From: Paracoccus wurundjeri
GTDB taxonomy: Bacteria; Pseudomonadota; Alphaproteobacteria; Rhodobacterales; Rhodobacteraceae
NCBI RefSeq assembly: GCF_030678915.1
Contig: NZ_JAUUTZ010000018.1
Location: forward strand, 1-64,000
Length of the DNA stretch: 64,000 bases
Direction: 5' to 3'
Part shown: one piece after another, positions 1 through 9,212 of the stretch
How positions within the stretch are numbered: the stretch's first letter is position 1
Layout: each line of letters starts with the position of its first letter
Program-made: the position numbers and the translations under genes
Notes under the pieces: model-generated
What the model was told of the DNA's origin: nothing
The model's input: the letters and a program-made list of their open reading frames with translations, nothing else
Database searches by the model: none

Positions 1-73
1 GGTTTTGGGTGTCCAATTTGTGGTGGGTTTTTGGTGTGCCCTCAAACTTTTCCCTGGCCCCCCCCGCCGGGCG

Positions 74-123
74 GGGGGCGCGCCCCCGGCACCCCCGAGG
101 TACTTTTGCAAAGAAGAAAGAGG
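74..123 (+). repeat. Composite intergenic repeat, copy 1 (palindrome plus A-rich tail)
   Basis: The first 224 bases hold no gene I can support. Positions 74-87 are a perfect 14-base palindrome, GGGGGCGCGCCCCC, inside a longer GC hairpin starting near 57. Positions 91-123 carry a tail of the type CCCCCGAGGTACTTTTG followed by CAAAGAAGAAAG. Similar tails, without a matching palindrome, recur at 45331-45357, 50096-50124 and 52621-52650, so I treat this as the fullest copy of a dispersed intergenic element. It lies downstream of gnd and might also act as its 3' end structure, although no T-run follows the hairpin on that strand. Confidence 0.45.
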
Positions 124-224
124 AAAAAACGGTCGGGTCCGGCAGGTAACAGAGTGATTGCGGATTGCATGGAGCGGATGCCAAACGCCGTCATCGCACT
201 CCATCCGTGACCGGATTTTGCTTC

Positions 225-1619
<1,395 letters not shown>

Positions 1620-1747
1620 TGCCTCGCCTTTCCCTACAACTTTTGGATACTGGTTAGAGCCTGTGCCCGGCAGAGTCACGCCCTGGCATGAATGCCGGGA
1701 ACCGGGCGGACTTGTAGAGACCGTCGCATTCTGTTTTCCTGAGCCGG

Positions 1748-1817
1748 TGACGGGGGCGCCCTTGGGCTGAGATGGACCCTTAGAACCTGAACCAGATCAT
1801 GCTGGCGTAGGAAGTCG
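1748..1817 (+). promoter_or_regulatory. TPP riboswitch (THI element) of thiD
   Basis: The conserved core is visible: CTGAGA, then ACCCTTAGAACCTGA, then ATGCTGGCGTAGGAAG, with a GAC/GTC closing pair at 1749-1751 and 1814-1816. This element binds thiamine pyrophosphate and normally turns off thiamine genes. Between it and thiD, TTCGCC at 1835-1840 can pair with GGCGAA at 1866-1871, directly before the ATG, with an inner CCGCG/CGCGG pair at 1844-1848 and 1859-1863. That helix would hide the GGAGG ribosome binding site. There is no T-run, so I infer control of translation start rather than termination. Confidence 0.93.
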
Positions 1818-1871
1818 CGTTGCTGTCATGGAAATTCGCCATGCCGCGCGCGCTGCGCCGCGGGAGGCGAA

Positions 1872-2672
1872 ATGATACCGAATATCCTGTCGATTGCGGG
1901 TTCCGATCCCTCGGGCGGTGCGGGGATACAGGCCGATCTGAAGGCGATTTCGGCGAATGGCGGCTATGCTATGGCGGCGCTTACCGGGCTGACGGCACAG
2001 AATACATGTGGCGTCAGCGGTATTCACATGGTGCCGCCCGCCTTTATCGCCGCGCAGATTCAGGCGGTTTTCGACGATATTCGCGTGGATGCGGTGAAGA
2101 TCGGAATGCTTGGCGACGAGGCGGTGATCGCGGCGGTTGCACAGGCTCTGGATGGTTGCGCCTGTCCCATTGTGCTGGACCCGGTGATGGTGGCGAAAAG
2201 CGGTGATCGCCTGCTTGCCGCGCAGGCGGTGGCGGCGCTGCGCGACCATTTGATCCCACGCGCCACGGTGATCACGCCCAATCTGCCGGAAGCCGCGGAT
2301 CTTCTGGGCTGCCCCGAGGCGCAGGATCGCGCACAGATGGAGGAACAGGCGGCGGCGTTGCTTGAGCTTGGTTCCGGGTTGGTGCTGCTGAAAGGGGGGC
2401 ATCTTGGCGGATATGATTCGCCCGACTTGCTGATGAGCGCGAATCGGAGAATCTGGCTGGAAGGCCCCCGTCATGCGACCCGGAACAGTCATGGTACCGG
2501 CTGCAGCCTGTCTTCGGCGTTAGCGACTGCGCTGGTCCTGTCTGAAGATTCGGAACAGGCTGTTAAGTCTGCAAAATCATATGTTTCCAATGCGATAGCC
2601 GGTGCCGATCAGCTATGTGTAGGGCAGGGGCACGGCCCCCTCGATCATTTCTGGAAGTTCCGGCAGCCCTGA
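1872..2672 (+). CDS. thiD: Hydroxymethylpyrimidine/phosphomethylpyrimidine kinase
   Basis: ThiD phosphorylates hydroxymethylpyrimidine and its monophosphate to give HMP-PP, the pyrimidine half of thiamine. The 266-residue protein is a ribokinase-fold kinase with the typical opening IAGSDPSGGAGIQADLK, a conserved LDPVMVAKSG strand near residue 100, and the C-terminal anion-hole and catalytic motif NSHGTGCSLSSALA near residue 210. The ATG at 1872 follows a GGGAGG site that the upstream riboswitch hairpin can cover. It stands alone; no other thi gene follows. Its stop codon is only two bases from an SOS box that serves the next small gene, so the two are probably separate transcription units. 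Confidence 0.95.
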   Translation: MIPNILSIAGSDPSGGAGIQADLKAISANGGYAMAALTGLTAQNTCGVSGIHMVPPAFIAAQIQAVFDDIRVDAVKIGMLGDEAVIAAVAQALDGCACPIVLDPVMVAKSGDRLLAAQAVAALRDHLIPRATVITPNLPEAADLLGCPEAQDRAQMEEQAAALLELGSGLVLLKGGHLGGYDSPDLLMSANRRIWLEGPRHATRNSHGTGCSLSSALATALVLSEDSEQAVKSAKSYVSNAIAGADQLCVGQGHGPLDHFWKFRQP

Positions 2673-2674
2673 AT

Positions 2675-2689
2675 GTTCTCGAAAAGTTC
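2675..2689 (+). promoter_or_regulatory. LexA (SOS) box, perfect alphaproteobacterial consensus
   Basis: The sequence GTTCTCGAAAAGTTC is an exact GTTC-N7-GTTC direct repeat, the operator known to be bound by LexA in Rhodobacter, Rhizobium and Caulobacter. It begins two bases after the thiD stop and 70 bases before the start of the 31-codon gene at 2745. The next gene on this strand is hisI, 780 bases on and beyond a terminator, so the microprotein gene is the only plausible target. I could not assign -35 and -10 boxes with confidence. Confidence 0.75.
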
Positions 2690-2744
2690 TTTACATCGGC
2701 GTCGCAATATGAGAACAAAACAGCAACACGAAGGAGTTGTTGCC

Positions 2745-2840
2745 ATGAATCGCGAATTCGCTTCCGATCTGCTGGGTGTCGCCGCGCTATCCGTGACTAC
2801 AGTTGTCATTCTTTGGTTGCCCGCCATCCTGCAGGCTTGA
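2745..2840 (+). CDS. SOS-box-preceded 31-residue single-helix membrane microprotein
   Basis: A 31-codon frame with ATG at 2745 and TGA at 2838-2840. It has a strong ribosome binding site, AAGGAG, eight bases before the ATG. The product starts MNREFASD and then has an uninterrupted hydrophobic stretch from about residue 9 to 29, including VTTVVILWLPAIL, so it is almost entirely one transmembrane helix with a short polar N-terminus. A perfect LexA box lies upstream and a strong terminator follows at 2915. I do not recognise a family. By analogy only, Caulobacter SidA is a 29-residue inner-membrane SOS protein that blocks division; the same role here is an inference. It could instead be a membrane-depolarising peptide. 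That it is a real gene is well supported; its function is not. Confidence 0.7.
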   Translation: MNREFASDLLGVAALSVTTVVILWLPAILQA

Positions 2841-2914
2841 TTTCTCTGCCCCGCGTGTAAGACCGGCGCCTTCGCCTGTGCGCCGTCACTGTCTCCCTGT
2901 CACGCATAACTTGA

Positions 2915-2939
2915 CCGGCCCCTTGTGGGCCGGTTTTTT
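2915..2939 (+). terminator. Rho-independent terminator
   Basis: CCGGCCC, a five-base loop, GGGCCGG and six T form a textbook intrinsic terminator on the plus strand. It ends the transcript of the 31-codon gene. The opposite strand has no T-run, so it does not serve the convergent scaffold-protein gene. Confidence 0.9.
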
Positions 2940-2963
2940 CTTGACGCTTCGGGGCTGGGCAGG

Positions 2964-3407
2964 TCAGGCTTTTGCCTGTGCCTCGTCGATTGCAGCCAGC
3001 ACCGCCTCCCATGCCAGCAGGATCGAGGCGTGACGATTGGGGTATTCCCGCGCAGGCAGCAAAGCTTCAAGTTCCTCGAAAGGTTCCGTGGGCGGTGCGC
3101 CATCCTGCTTCAGCATCGCCCGCAACTGATCGCGTGCGGTTGCAAGACGATCGCGGGTCTGCCCGATCACGGCCTTGCCCAGCACGGATGCCGAGGCTTG
3201 TCCCAGGGCGCAGGCCCGGACTTCCTGTGCAAATTCCGCGACGCGGCCGTCCTTCATCGTTACATCGACGGTCACCGATGATCCGCAATGCGGCGACCGG
3301 CGCATGGCGCTGCCATGAGGCGCCGTCAGGCGGCCCTGATGCGGAATTTTCGTCGTCAACGCCAGAATCCGGCGCGAATATAGCTGCATCACATCGCTGT
3401 CGCCCAT
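2964..3407 (-). CDS. Iron-sulfur cluster assembly scaffold protein, IscU/NifU-N-like
   Basis: The 147-residue product resembles the IscU/NifU N-terminal domain, which holds Fe-S clusters during assembly. The first two ligand positions are present: C41 in SPHCGS and C66 in RACALG. The third site, normally HCSIL in IscU, reads HASIL at H126-A127, so the third cysteine is replaced by alanine. Either this family uses another ligand or it has a role other than classic scaffold work. The ATG at 3407 is preceded by AAAAGGA. It is a single gene facing the microprotein gene, with no isc or suf genes next to it. The family call is firm, the exact role is not. Confidence 0.8.
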   Translation of the reverse strand: MGDSDVMQLYSRRILALTTKIPHQGRLTAPHGSAMRRSPHCGSSVTVDVTMKDGRVAEFAQEVRACALGQASASVLGKAVIGQTRDRLATARDQLRAMLKQDGAPPTEPFEELEALLPAREYPNRHASILLAWEAVLAAIDEAQAKA

Positions 3408-3469
3408 CGGTCCTTTTCCGCGCGGTCCATCCGTCCTAGATAGGTGTCCCGATAACGAAAGGAAACCCG

Positions 3470-3826
3470 ATGTTCGATCCGGCCAGCCTTAAATATGACG
3501 TGAATGGTCTGATCCCAGCAATTGCGCAGGATGCCGAAAGCCACGAGGTGCTGATGATGGCCTGGATGAATGCCGAGGCCGTCGCGCAGACTTTGCAGAC
3601 TGGGCGCGTCACCTATTGGTCACGTTCGCGGAAATCCTTCTGGATCAAGGGGGAAAGCTCGGGTCACGTGCAAGAGCTGGTCGAACTTCGGGTTGATTGC
3701 GATCGCGACTGTCTGCTGGTACTGGTTCGCCAGACCGGCCCAGCTTGCCATACCAACCGCCGCAGCTGCTTCTACACCGCTGTCCGCGAAGGCGCAGAAA
3801 CCGAGATCATGAAACCGATGATATGA
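3470..3826 (+). CDS. hisI: Phosphoribosyl-AMP cyclohydrolase
   Basis: HisI hydrolyses phosphoribosyl-AMP in step three of histidine synthesis. The 118-residue protein has the usual length for the stand-alone enzyme. It shows the family motifs VLMMAWMN near residue 26, TGRVTYWSRSRKSFW near residue 44, and the zinc and magnesium region with VDCDRDCLL, GPACHT and RRSCFY. The ATG at 3470 follows GAAAGGAAA. No HisE domain is fused. It is convergent with gluQ, with nine bases between the stops, and no other his gene is near. Confidence 0.95.
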   Translation: MFDPASLKYDVNGLIPAIAQDAESHEVLMMAWMNAEAVAQTLQTGRVTYWSRSRKSFWIKGESSGHVQELVELRVDCDRDCLLVLVRQTGPACHTNRRSCFYTAVREGAETEIMKPMI

Positions 3827-3835
3827 GCCGGCGCA

Positions 3836-4693
3836 TCACGGCGTCAGCCCGATCATGAGACGGATATCGTCAGGCGTTAAGCCTTCTTCCCGGTAATGGC
3901 GGATCGCCCGTGCATCGTCCCGCTTGGCAAGCCGTCTGCCGTCGCTGTCGCGGATCAGCCGGTGATGGTGATAAAGCGGTGTCGGATAATCGAGTAATTT
4001 CTGAAGAAGAACATGTATCCATGTGGAATCAAACAAGTCTTTTCCGCGGGTAATGAGATTAATCCGCTGCAAAGCATCATCGACCACGACCGCAAGATGA
4101 TAGGATGTATCCATGCTTCGACGCGATAGAATGACATCGCCGATGCCATTCAGAAACTCTTCCCGGTTCAGGTTGTGATCATGGCCGGGCATGATCGTCT
4201 CGTCGCGGAATGTCAGCCGGTCAAGGCCAAGCGCATCAAAGGCACGCGCTACATCAAGGCGAATGACATCTTCCGGTCCGATCCCGGCCATGGACCTGCT
4301 GCGACAGGTTCCCGGATAGATCAAACCATCGGGACCGGCAGGCAATGCGCGCTCTTGCGGGGCCGATAGCGCTGCCCGGATATCGCCGCGACGGCAGCGG
4401 CATGGATAGCATAAGGAATCCAGCTGTTTCAGGGCCTTGCCATAAGCCGCCATCCGATCGGATTGCTTCAGGACCGGGCGCTGCCAGTTCAGTCCCAGCC
4501 AGGCGAGATCCTCATAGATCGCGGTCTCGAATTCCGGCTTGCACCGGTCCCGGTCGATATCTTCGATCCGAATAAGAAATTCGCCCGGACTGGCCGAACG
4601 CGCGGCGATGCAGGCCGCATAGGCATGTCCCAGATGCAGCAACCCGGTCGGAGAAGGGGCGAAGCGCGTGCGCCTTACTGCGCCGCCAGCCAT
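3836..4693 (-). CDS. gluQ: Glutamyl-Q tRNA(Asp) synthetase
   Basis: GluQ-RS activates glutamate and joins it to queuosine in tRNA(Asp). The 285-residue product is a truncated glutamyl-tRNA synthetase: it has the catalytic domain with the HIGH-like motif [11 protein letters not shown] at residues 13-23 and a KMSKS-like RRLAKRDDA near residue 255, but no anticodon-binding domain. A zinc site of the form CxC...Y..C is visible in YPCRCRRGD and YPGTCR. The ATG at 4693 lies inside the end of trmFO, giving a 19-base overlap, so the two tRNA-modification genes are probably co-transcribed and translationally linked. Confidence 0.93.
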   Translation of the reverse strand: MAGGAVRRTRFAPSPTGLLHLGHAYAACIAARSASPGEFLIRIEDIDRDRCKPEFETAIYEDLAWLGLNWQRPVLKQSDRMAAYGKALKQLDSLCYPCRCRRGDIRAALSAPQERALPAGPDGLIYPGTCRSRSMAGIGPEDVIRLDVARAFDALGLDRLTFRDETIMPGHDHNLNREEFLNGIGDVILSRRSMDTSYHLAVVVDDALQRINLITRGKDLFDSTWIHVLLQKLLDYPTPLYHHHRLIRDSDGRRLAKRDDARAIRHYREEGLTPDDIRLMIGLTP

Positions 4694-6012
4694 GATCTGA
4701 AATCCTCTTTGGCGCGTGCGGTATAGGCCGGATAGCGTTCCTTGCGTCCTCTGCGCCCGCCCCGCATGTCCTCGAGTGGAGGGAACAGCCCGAAATTCAC
4801 GTTCATGGGCTGAAAGGTTTTCGCATCCGCTCCGCCGGTGATGTGATTCACCAATGCGCCCATTGCTGTTGTAAAAGCGGGTGGCGGCAGATCATTTCCT
4901 TTTGCATGCGCCGCTGCCATGCGCCCGGCCAGAAGCCCCATGGCGGCGCTTTCGACATATCCCTCGACCCCGGTGACCTGCCCGGCGAAACGCAGATTTG
5001 GGCGTGAACGCAGGCGCATACGATCGTCAAGCAGGGTGGGCGAATTCAGGAAACTATTGCGGTGAATGCCGCCAAGACGGGCGAAACCGGCATTTTCCAG
5101 CCCGGGAATCATCCGGAAGACCTGTGTTTGGGCGCCATGTTTCATCTTGGTCTGGAAACCAACGATATTATAGAGTGTTCCCAATGCGTTGTCGCGGCGA
5201 AGCTGGACGACGGCATAAGCTTTTTCGTCCGGTTTATGGGCATTGGTCAGGCCAATCGGCTTCATCGGACCGTGACGCAAGGTTTCGCGACCACGCTCGG
5301 CCATGACTTCGATGGGCAGGCAGCCGTCGAAATAACCGGCCGTTTCGCCATCGTGGAATTCGGCCTTTTCGGCGGCCAGAAGAGCATCGATGAAAGCTTC
5401 ATACTGGTCACGCGTCATCGGGCAATTGATATAGGCGCGGCGCTCTTCCTCGGTTTCGCCCTTGTCGTAGCGGCTTTGCTCCCAGGCGATGCTCATGTCG
5501 ATCGTGTCGGCATGGACAATTGGGGCAATCGCATCGAAAAAAGCTAGGGATTCGGTACCTGTGGCTGCGCGGATTGAAGCGGCCAGCCGATCCGATGTCA
5601 ACGGCCCGGTGGCGACGATCCAGTTGCCAGAATCGGGAAGCTCGGTAATCTCGGCCGGGCGCATTTCGATCAGCGGTTCGGATCGCAGAGCGGCGGTAAC
5701 CGATCGGGAGAACGCCTCGCGATCCACGGCAAGGGCTCCGCCTGCAGGCAATTTGTGACGATCGGCCATGGCCATGATCAAACCGCCCGCCGCCCGCATT
5801 TCCCAATGCAATTGCCCCACGGCATTCATGACATCGTCATCGGACCGGAAGGAATTCGAGCAGACCATCTCGGCGCAGTCGCCGGTTTTATGCGCGAAGG
5901 TTGCGACCTTGGGGCGCATTTCATGCAGGATGACCGGCACGCCCGCACGGGCGATCTGCCATGCGGCCTCGGAACCGGCAAGACCTGCGCCGATGATATT
6001 GACGGGCTCCAT
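4675..6012 (-). CDS. trmFO: Methylenetetrahydrofolate-tRNA-(uracil-5-)-methyltransferase TrmFO
   Basis: TrmFO is the folate- and FAD-dependent enzyme that makes 5-methyluridine at position 54 of tRNAs. The 445-residue protein begins with a dinucleotide-binding motif, [13 protein letters not shown], and carries the cysteine-containing motif [11 protein letters not shown] near residue 50. Conserved C-terminal blocks such as [20 protein letters not shown] and [10 protein letters not shown] are present. The ATG at 6012 has no overlapping neighbour upstream. A terminator at 6070-6100 separates it from rplY, and gluQ follows with an overlap. Confidence 0.95.
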   Translation of the reverse strand: MEPVNIIGAGLAGSEAAWQIARAGVPVILHEMRPKVATFAHKTGDCAEMVCSNSFRSDDDVMNAVGQLHWEMRAAGGLIMAMADRHKLPAGGALAVDREAFSRSVTAALRSEPLIEMRPAEITELPDSGNWIVATGPLTSDRLAASIRAATGTESLAFFDAIAPIVHADTIDMSIAWEQSRYDKGETEEERRAYINCPMTRDQYEAFIDALLAAEKAEFHDGETAGYFDGCLPIEVMAERGRETLRHGPMKPIGLTNAHKPDEKAYAVVQLRRDNALGTLYNIVGFQTKMKHGAQTQVFRMIPGLENAGFARLGGIHRNSFLNSPTLLDDRMRLRSRPNLRFAGQVTGVEGYVESAAMGLLAGRMAAAHAKGNDLPPPAFTTAMGALVNHITGGADAKTFQPMNVNFGLFPPLEDMRGGRRGRKERYPAYTARAKEDFRSWLAAQ

Positions 6013-6064
6013 TCGGTCCTCGTTGGGCTATGTTCGACAGAGGGGCTGGGTAGCAGCACCAGCA

Positions 6065-6100
6065 GGAAAAGGAAAGGGCGGCGCCTGACGGCACCGCCCT
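6065..6100 (-). terminator. Rho-independent terminator after rplY
   Basis: On the minus strand GGGCGGTGCC, a four-base loop and GGCGCCGCCC are followed by TTTCCTTTTCC. It sits just past the rplY stop, before trmFO, and should end the rplY transcript. Confidence 0.8.
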
Positions 6101-6127
6101 GAACCATTCCCATGAAGGAGGAGGCGA

Positions 6128-6778
6128 TTATTCCTCGGCAGCCTCTTCGGCGGATTCTTCCTTGGGTGCGTCAGCTTCGCCCGATTCCTCGTCATCCGAA
6201 GATTTCAGGGCCGACGGTGCAGCGATATTGGCGATCACGAAATTACGATCGATGGTTGGCTTGGCTCCGGCGGGCAGTTTGACGTCCTCGATATGCACGC
6301 CGTCGCCGATTTGCAGGCCGGACAGGTCAACGGTGATCTGCTCGGGAATGTCGCCCGCAGTTACGATCAGTTCAACTTCCGAACGTACCGTCACGATCGT
6401 ACCGCCCTTGCGCAGGCCGGGACAATCATCATGGCCGACGAATTCGACCGGAATGAACAGGTTCACCTTCGACGTACGGCGCAGGCGCATGAAGTCGACA
6501 TGGATCGGCAGATCCTTGACCACATCCTTCTGAACGTCGCGGCAGATGACGCGGACGTCCTCTTGTCCTTCGACCTTCAGGTTCCACAGCCGGGACAGGA
6601 AACGTCCTGCGCGCAGCTTGGTCAGCAGTTCGTTGAAATTGAAGGCGACAGGAAGCGGGTCCTTGTTGTCACCATATACGATACCGGGCACCTTGCCTTC
6701 GCGGCGAATCTGGCGGGCGGCCCCCTTGCCTGTCCCCACGCGTGCCTCGGCCACCAGATCCGGGATCTCTTTGGCCAT
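6128..6778 (-). CDS. rplY: Large ribosomal subunit protein bL25, long CTC form
   Basis: bL25 binds 5S rRNA in the large ribosomal subunit. The 216-residue protein has the N-terminal L25 domain ([20 protein letters not shown], then KVPGIVYGD) and the C-terminal TL5/CTC beta domain, ending in a very acidic tail ([12 protein letters not shown] and on), which is the usual form in alphaproteobacteria. I chose the ATG at 6778, which has AAGGA at a good distance. Two upstream ATGs at 6787 and 6796 are in frame, but the first of these has the ribosome binding site directly against it. A promoter is visible at 6844-6871 and a terminator follows the gene, so it is a single-gene unit. In E. coli the shorter relative is also stress-linked; that role is not shown here. 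Confidence 0.93.
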   Translation of the reverse strand: MAKEIPDLVAEARVGTGKGAARQIRREGKVPGIVYGDNKDPLPVAFNFNELLTKLRAGRFLSRLWNLKVEGQEDVRVICRDVQKDVVKDLPIHVDFMRLRRTSKVNLFIPVEFVGHDDCPGLRKGGTIVTVRSEVELIVTAGDIPEQITVDLSGLQIGDGVHIEDVKLPAGAKPTIDRNFVIANIAAPSALKSSDDEESGEADAPKEESAEEAAEE

Positions 6779-6843
6779 TGTTTTCATCCTTAACAAGTGT
6801 TGACGCCGTCATCCTCCAAGGGTGCATGACGGCAAGGTGGGGC

Positions 6844-6871
6844 CTATAGCGCAGGATGGGCAGGTTGTGAA
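6844..6871 (-). promoter_or_regulatory. Probable sigma-70 promoter of rplY
   Basis: On the minus strand TTCACA (6871-6866) and CTATAG (6849-6844) are 16 bases apart, a good match to housekeeping promoters of this group. The expected start near 6837 leaves a leader of about 60 bases before rplY. Confidence 0.5.
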
Positions 6872-6974
6872 GGGGAAATGTGTGAAGCCGGGACGGTCAT
6901 TGGATCATGATGAAGCGCAGGCCGATCCTTGCATCATCTTGGGCCAGTTCGGGCTGGGGCAGGTGCCCCGCTCT

Positions 6975-8141
6975 TCACAGCCCGTATTCACTCAGGAAGC
7001 CTTCGGGTAGCAAGACGTTATCACGACCGATATCCCGCACGTTGCGTTCGCCGCAAAGCGCCATGGTCGTGTCAAGCTCGCTGCGGATGACCTCAAGCGC
7101 CTTGGTCACTCCGGCCTCGCCCATGGCGCCCAGCCCGTGGATGAAGGCCCGACCGATCCACGTGCCATCTGCGCCAAGCGCAAGCGCCTTCAGCACATCC
7201 TGACCGCTGCGGATCCCGCTATCCATATGAATCTCGACCTGGTCGCCCACGGCCTGGACGATATGCGGCAACATCCTGATCGACGACAAAGCGCCATCCA
7301 GTTGCCGTCCACCATGATTGGACACCACGATCGCATCGGCGCCGAAATCGGCGGCGATCCGGGCATCCTCGGGATCCAGAATACCCTTCAGAATCAGCTT
7401 GCCGCCCCACATATCGCGGATTTTCGCGACCTTTTCCCAATCCAGCCGATCATCGAATTGCTCGGCGGTCCAGCTTTGCAGGGAACTTATATCACCCACG
7501 CCCTTCGCATGGCCGACGATATTGCCGAATGTGCGGCGTTTGGTCTGCGCCATCGCCATGCACCAGCGCCATTTCGTGGCAAGGTTCAGCATGGTGGGCA
7601 GGGTCAGTTTCGGAGGGGCGGACAAGCCGTTTTTCAGATCCTTGTGCCGCTGCCCAAGGATTTGCAGATCCAGCGTCAGCACCATTGCGGAACAGCCCGC
7701 AGCTTTGGCGCGTTCGATGACATTCTCCAGGAATTCCTGATCCTTCATCACGTAAAGCTGGAACATGAAGGGCGTCGTCACATGCGCGGCGACATCCTCG
7801 ATCGAACAGATGGACATGGTTGACAAGGTAAAGGGGACGCCGAATTTCTCGGCGGCCTTCGCGGCCAGAATCTCGCCATCGGCATGTTGCATGCCGGTTA
7901 ACCCGACTGGCGCAAGCCCGACCGGCATCGAAACCGGTAAGCCGATCATCTCCGACGCGGTGCTGCGGTTCGACATGTCCACAGCCACTTTCTGACGCAG
8001 GCGGATACGCGCGAAATCGCTGGTGTTCTCGCGGAAGGTCTGTTCGGTATAGCTTCCGGATTCAACGTAATCGTAAAACATGCGCGGTGTGCGGGACCGG
8101 TGCAGGGTCTTGAGATCCTCGATAGATGTGATGACGGTCAT
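6975..8141 (-). CDS. lldD: FMN-dependent L-lactate dehydrogenase
   Basis: LldD oxidises L-lactate to pyruvate at the inner membrane and passes electrons to quinone. The 388-residue protein is a full-length FMN alpha-hydroxyacid dehydrogenase. It has the opening LKTLHRSRTPRMFYDYVESG, FMN contacts in PVGLAPVGLTGM, and the active-site motif VVSNHGGRQLDG near residue 275, where the histidine is the catalytic base, followed by MDSGIRSGQDVLKALALGA. The ATG at 8141 follows GGAG. Relatives act on glycolate or mandelate, so lactate is the most likely substrate but not certain. No lactate permease or lldR-type regulator is adjacent; the TetR gene nearby is on the other strand. Confidence 0.88.
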   Translation of the reverse strand: MTVITSIEDLKTLHRSRTPRMFYDYVESGSYTEQTFRENTSDFARIRLRQKVAVDMSNRSTASEMIGLPVSMPVGLAPVGLTGMQHADGEILAAKAAEKFGVPFTLSTMSICSIEDVAAHVTTPFMFQLYVMKDQEFLENVIERAKAAGCSAMVLTLDLQILGQRHKDLKNGLSAPPKLTLPTMLNLATKWRWCMAMAQTKRRTFGNIVGHAKGVGDISSLQSWTAEQFDDRLDWEKVAKIRDMWGGKLILKGILDPEDARIAADFGADAIVVSNHGGRQLDGALSSIRMLPHIVQAVGDQVEIHMDSGIRSGQDVLKALALGADGTWIGRAFIHGLGAMGEAGVTKALEVIRSELDTTMALCGERNVRDIGRDNVLLPEGFLSEYGL

Positions 8142-8197
8142 GGGATACTCCGGATAGCTGGTAAATTTTCTTTACCAACCTTTGTTCCTTCACGCAA

Positions 8198-8461
8198 TCA
8201 GCCTTCGGTTCCCTCGATCCTGCGTCTCAGATCCGGTTCGATCACCGGTCCGCGGAGGGCATCGGCCCGGGCGCCGAGATCATCGGCCCGCGACCGTGCC
8301 GTGTCGCTTGCAACTGCAGGATCAATGTTGGCGGCGGGCAGTTCCGGTTCGGCCAGCAACTGATCCATCGGCAGAAGCGAGGGGTAATCCCCGGGTTGCC
8401 CGTTGCAAGCCGACAACAGGGGCAGGGTGGCGCAAAGTGCATATCTGGCAAAGCGTGTCAT
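8198..8461 (-). CDS. Small hypothetical lipoprotein
   Basis: An 87-residue protein with a lipoprotein signal peptide: charged MTRFAR, a short hydrophobic run, and the lipobox LLSAC with C19 as the lipidated residue. The mature part of 69 residues is polar and rich in Ala, Arg, Asp and Pro, with a likely helix in SDTARSRADDLGARADALR. I recognise no domain. It lies upstream of lldD with 56 bases between and could be co-transcribed with it. It is convergent with nothing; the TetR gene starts 85 bases upstream on the opposite strand. Confidence 0.7.
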   Translation of the reverse strand: MTRFARYALCATLPLLSACNGQPGDYPSLLPMDQLLAEPELPAANIDPAVASDTARSRADDLGARADALRGPVIEPDLRRRIEGTEG

Positions 8462-8546
8462 GCCCGCAGCTTATGTCCGCGGGCCGACCTCCACAACGGC
8501 TGGATCAAAGCTTTTACAATCACGATCTTCGCCGTATGACAGGAGC

Positions 8547-9143
8547 ATGGCCCGCACCCAAGGTTCCCGCGCAGACATCACCGGCCCACTGATCCGCGAA
8601 CAGGCCCGCCGCCTTTTTGCGCGGCAGGGATATGCGGCGGTGTCGATGCGGCAGATCGCGGCGGAAGTGGGCGTGCAGGCCGGCGCGCTTTATGCCTATA
8701 CTAGGGACAAACAGACGCTTCTGTTCGAACTGCTGGAAGAGCATATGCTGGAATTGCTGGCGGCATGGCGGGACGATCCGGGCGGGATGCCACTTGACCG
8801 GCTTGAGAAATTCGTGCGCTTTCATATCGATTTCAGCCTCGACCGCTCGGACGCGGTGTTTCTGTCCTATATGGAACTGCGGAATCTCGATCCCGAGAAT
8901 CACGCGAGGATTGCGGACTTGCGCGGTCGTTACGAAGATGCCCTGGAGGCCATTCTGCGCGACGGGGTGGGGGCAGGGGTCATGAAGATCGACGATTCGC
9001 GGCTTGCGACGATGGCACTGATCGCGATGCTGACCGGCGTTACCAATTGGTATCGCGAGGGCGGGCGGCTTGATCGGGAGCGGATCGGAGACATCTATTG
9101 GCGCCTGGCGCAGGGCGCTGTCAGGGCCGAAAATGAGGGCTGA
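8547..9143 (+). CDS. TetR/AcrR family transcriptional regulator
   Basis: A 198-residue one-domain repressor with an N-terminal TetR helix-turn-helix at about residues 14-60: IREQARRLFARQGYAAVSMR, then QIAAEVGVQAGALYAYTRDK. The C-terminal ligand domain is helical and not diagnostic. Start chosen at ATG 8547, which has AGGAG very close (one base spacer); the frame is open further upstream, but that part lacks family character. Its target is unknown. Candidates are the divergent lipoprotein and lldD genes or its own promoter. It is followed after 69 bases by dnaG on the same strand. Confidence 0.85.
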   Translation: MARTQGSRADITGPLIREQARRLFARQGYAAVSMRQIAAEVGVQAGALYAYTRDKQTLLFELLEEHMLELLAAWRDDPGGMPLDRLEKFVRFHIDFSLDRSDAVFLSYMELRNLDPENHARIADLRGRYEDALEAILRDGVGAGVMKIDDSRLATMALIAMLTGVTNWYREGGRLDRERIGDIYWRLAQGAVRAENEG

Positions 9144-9212
9144 CAGGCATCGCAGGAAAATTTCGCACAGCGCCGCTTGCCGATATATGCCCTCGGCACG
9201 ATAATCAGCGGT

